DNA of 14,310 bases from an uncultured Eubacteriales bacterium (lineage in GTDB: Bacteria > Bacillota > Clostridia > Oscillospirales > Butyricicoccaceae): NCBI GenBank assembly GCA_934675045.1, contig CAKUPI010000020.1, forward strand, positions 1 to 14,310, read 5' to 3'. Of the stretch, positions 12,964-14,310 are shown one piece after another. The notes under the pieces are model-generated. The model ran no database searches. It saw only the letters and a program-made list of their open reading frames with translations, and was not told where the DNA came from. Position numbers and translations under genes: made by a program. The first letter of the stretch is position 1. The number at the start of each line of letters is the position of its first letter.

Positions 12964-13515
12964 ATGAAAAAGAAATCCCTGGCTCTTTTACTCGCCGTCG
13001 TTCTGGTCGTCGGCGTTGCCGCCGGCACGACGCTGGCCTGGCTGATCGACTCGACCGGCTCTGTCGTCAACACCTTTACCACCTCGGACGTTGACATCGA
13101 TCTGACCGAAACCGAAAACCTCGACCTGCAAATGGTGCCCGGCAAGACCATCGCCAAAGACCCGAAGGTCACCGTCACCGCAAACAGCGAAAAGTGCTAT
13201 GTCTTTGTCAAAATCGAAAAGAGCGCCAACTACGGCACTTACCTGAATGACTACACCCTTGCCGACGGCTGGATGACCGACGCCTCGCTGCCCGCGAACG
13301 TGGTGTACCGCGTCGTTGAGAAAAACGCCGCCAACCAGGACTTCTACGTTCTCAAGGACAATCAAGTCACCGTCAAGACCACCGTCACCAAGGCTGACAT
13401 GCAGGCTGCCAACGCCAACAAGCCGACGCTGACCTTCACCGCCTACGCCGTCCAGCATGATCATCTGAACCCCGCCACCGTCGCAAACGCATGGGCTCTG
13501 GCCTCCGGCATGTAA
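12964..13515 (+). CDS. SipW-dependent TasA/CalY-like secreted protein 2
   Basis: This 183-residue paralogue has a signal peptide MKKKSLALLLAVVLVVGVAAG followed by TTLAWLIDST, with likely SipW cleavage after Ala25. The mature part begins with VNTFTTSDVDIDLTE (35-49), then KDPKVTV (65-71), SEKCYVFVKIE (75-85) with the conserved cysteine at 78, and the late FTAYAVQHDHL (158-168). It differs from its neighbours in the leader (TTLAW rather than GGT-A-Y). It is the shortest of the three. AAGGAGGA at 12950-12957 gives a strong ribosome site, 43 bp after paralogue 1. No sorting signal or membrane anchor is present at the C terminus (ALASGM). Role as a matrix or surface-fibre subunit is inferred from family and from sipW in the same operon. 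Confidence 0.83.
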   Translation: MKKKSLALLLAVVLVVGVAAGTTLAWLIDSTGSVVNTFTTSDVDIDLTETENLDLQMVPGKTIAKDPKVTVTANSEKCYVFVKIEKSANYGTYLNDYTLADGWMTDASLPANVVYRVVEKNAANQDFYVLKDNQVTVKTTVTKADMQAANANKPTLTFTAYAVQHDHLNPATVANAWALASGM

Positions 13516-13550
13516 GGCTGTAAACACATAACAGAAAGGATGCTTGCACC

Positions 13551-14309
13551 ATGAAGCGCAAATCCATACTTCTGGCGGCCGTCGCCGTTATGCTGACCGC
13601 CGCCCTTGCCATCGGCGGAACCCTTGCCTACTTCACCTCGACGACCGACACCAAGACCAACACCTTTACCGTCGGCAACGTCAAAATCGGCCTGACCGAG
13701 CCGCAGTGGAACCCCGATGCGCAGCACACCCTGATGCCCAGCCAGTCCTACGCCAAGGACCCGACCATCACCGTCGCGCAGGACAGCCAGGATTGCTGGG
13801 TCTTTATGAAGGTCAGCATGAACAAGTTCAACTCGTGGCTGCGCCTCGCCTGCATCTTGAACGACGAGAGCCAGGCGGTCGGCGGCCTCAACCTCATCGA
13901 CTACGACAACAACAACGCCGCCCACTTCAACGCCGAGGGCCTCAACGCCCTGTTCAGCGGCAGCGCCTATCAGACCCTGCTCGACCAGTGGTTCGGCGGC
14001 ATTGACCACGACGGCTGGAAGGTCATGAACCTCGACGAGCTCAAGGCCAACCTCATCGCCTCGTGGAACGACCCCTCGATCAAGACCCTTGACGCCGTCA
14101 TCGGCTGCAAGACCGTCTTAAAGGCCGGCGAGTCCGTCACCCTGTTCAACTCGGTCACCATGCCCGCCGCCATCACGAGCGAGCAGCTGGCCCTGTCGGG
14201 CTTCAACACCGATCAGAACACGTGGAATCTCCAAATGACCGGCTACGCCATCCAGTCGCTCGACGTTGCGACGCTGGACGCCGCCTACACCGCACTGTTC
14301 AAAAACTGA
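13551..14309 (+). CDS. SipW-dependent TasA/CalY-like secreted protein 3
   Basis: The largest paralogue (252 residues) has the leader MKRKSILLAAVAVMLTAALAIGG then TLAYFTSTT, with likely cleavage after Ala26. It carries the shared strand motif NTFTVGNVKIGLTE (37-50), KDPTITV (69-75), and DCWVFMKVS (81-89) with the conserved cysteine at 82. An insertion relative to the other two spans roughly 91-185 and is rich in Asn, Leu and Trp; after it the family pattern resumes at MTGYAIQSLDV (229-239). The ribosome site AGAAAGGA lies a normal distance before the ATG. The gene is complete, ending at TGA one base before the window edge, so further paralogues could follow. A minor structural subunit or adaptor role is possible, but nothing in the sequence decides it. 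Confidence 0.83.
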   Translation: MKRKSILLAAVAVMLTAALAIGGTLAYFTSTTDTKTNTFTVGNVKIGLTEPQWNPDAQHTLMPSQSYAKDPTITVAQDSQDCWVFMKVSMNKFNSWLRLACILNDESQAVGGLNLIDYDNNNAAHFNAEGLNALFSGSAYQTLLDQWFGGIDHDGWKVMNLDELKANLIASWNDPSIKTLDAVIGCKTVLKAGESVTLFNSVTMPAAITSEQLALSGFNTDQNTWNLQMTGYAIQSLDVATLDAAYTALFKN

Positions 14310-14310
14310 C

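Noticed and set aside
12890-14309. Sortase sorting signals on the TasA-like proteins
   Set aside because: All three C termini lack an LPxTG or NPQTN-like motif, a hydrophobic stretch and a basic tail, so the class B sortase at 8876-9667 is not evidently their anchor.

Overview
The window reads as chromosome from a high-GC member of the Bacillota, most likely class Clostridia (Oscillospiraceae-like). The reasons are purine-rich AGGAGG ribosome sites, a class B sortase, an ER-type SipW signal peptidase with TasA/CalY-like secreted proteins, and gram-positive style mnmE-mnmG-rsmG linkage, all at clearly GC-rich codon usage. The genus assignment is a guess. No tRNA, rRNA, CRISPR array, insertion sequence or phage gene was seen.

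Region 1 (95-4104, + strand) is one tight operon for D-glutamate / 5-oxoproline metabolism: a DUF4392 protein and a DUF1445 (YcsI-type) protein, which together correspond to the two halves of animal D-glutamate cyclase, followed by pxpA, pxpB and pxpC (ATP-dependent 5-oxoprolinase). The inferred flow is D-glutamate to 5-oxo-D-proline, with 5-oxoproline ring opening back to glutamate. PxpA appears to lack an internal block of about 35 residues that the family normally conserves, so the state of the pathway here is uncertain.

Region 2 (4105-4424) is non-coding: an array of twelve 13-17 bp C-rich units, a pair of 12-bp repeats 21 bp apart, and an extended -10 promoter for the next operon.

Region 3 (4425-9667, + strand) is mnmE, mnmG and rsmG (tRNA wobble-uridine and 16S rRNA modification), then mscL (mechanosensitive channel) and a class B sortase joined by short gaps or 4-bp overlaps. 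It ends at a strong bidirectional hairpin terminator (9709-9749) shared with the convergent gene.

Region 4 (9748-14309) looks like a regulated surface-fibre locus. A minus-strand SARP/BTAD-type regulator with a degenerate GGDEF-like tail is divergent from a + operon of a small protein built of two copies of one ~42-residue module, a SipW-type signal peptidase, and three paralogous SipW-dependent TasA/CalY-like proteins. The + promoter has an exact 11-bp-spaced TGTAAC direct repeat placed 8-9 bp before a TATAAT and no good -35 box, which is the geometry expected for an activator of the BTAD/SARP type. This regulator, operator, double-module protein, SipW and three-fibre arrangement is the best candidate in the window for a little-described system. 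The series of fibre genes may continue past the right edge.
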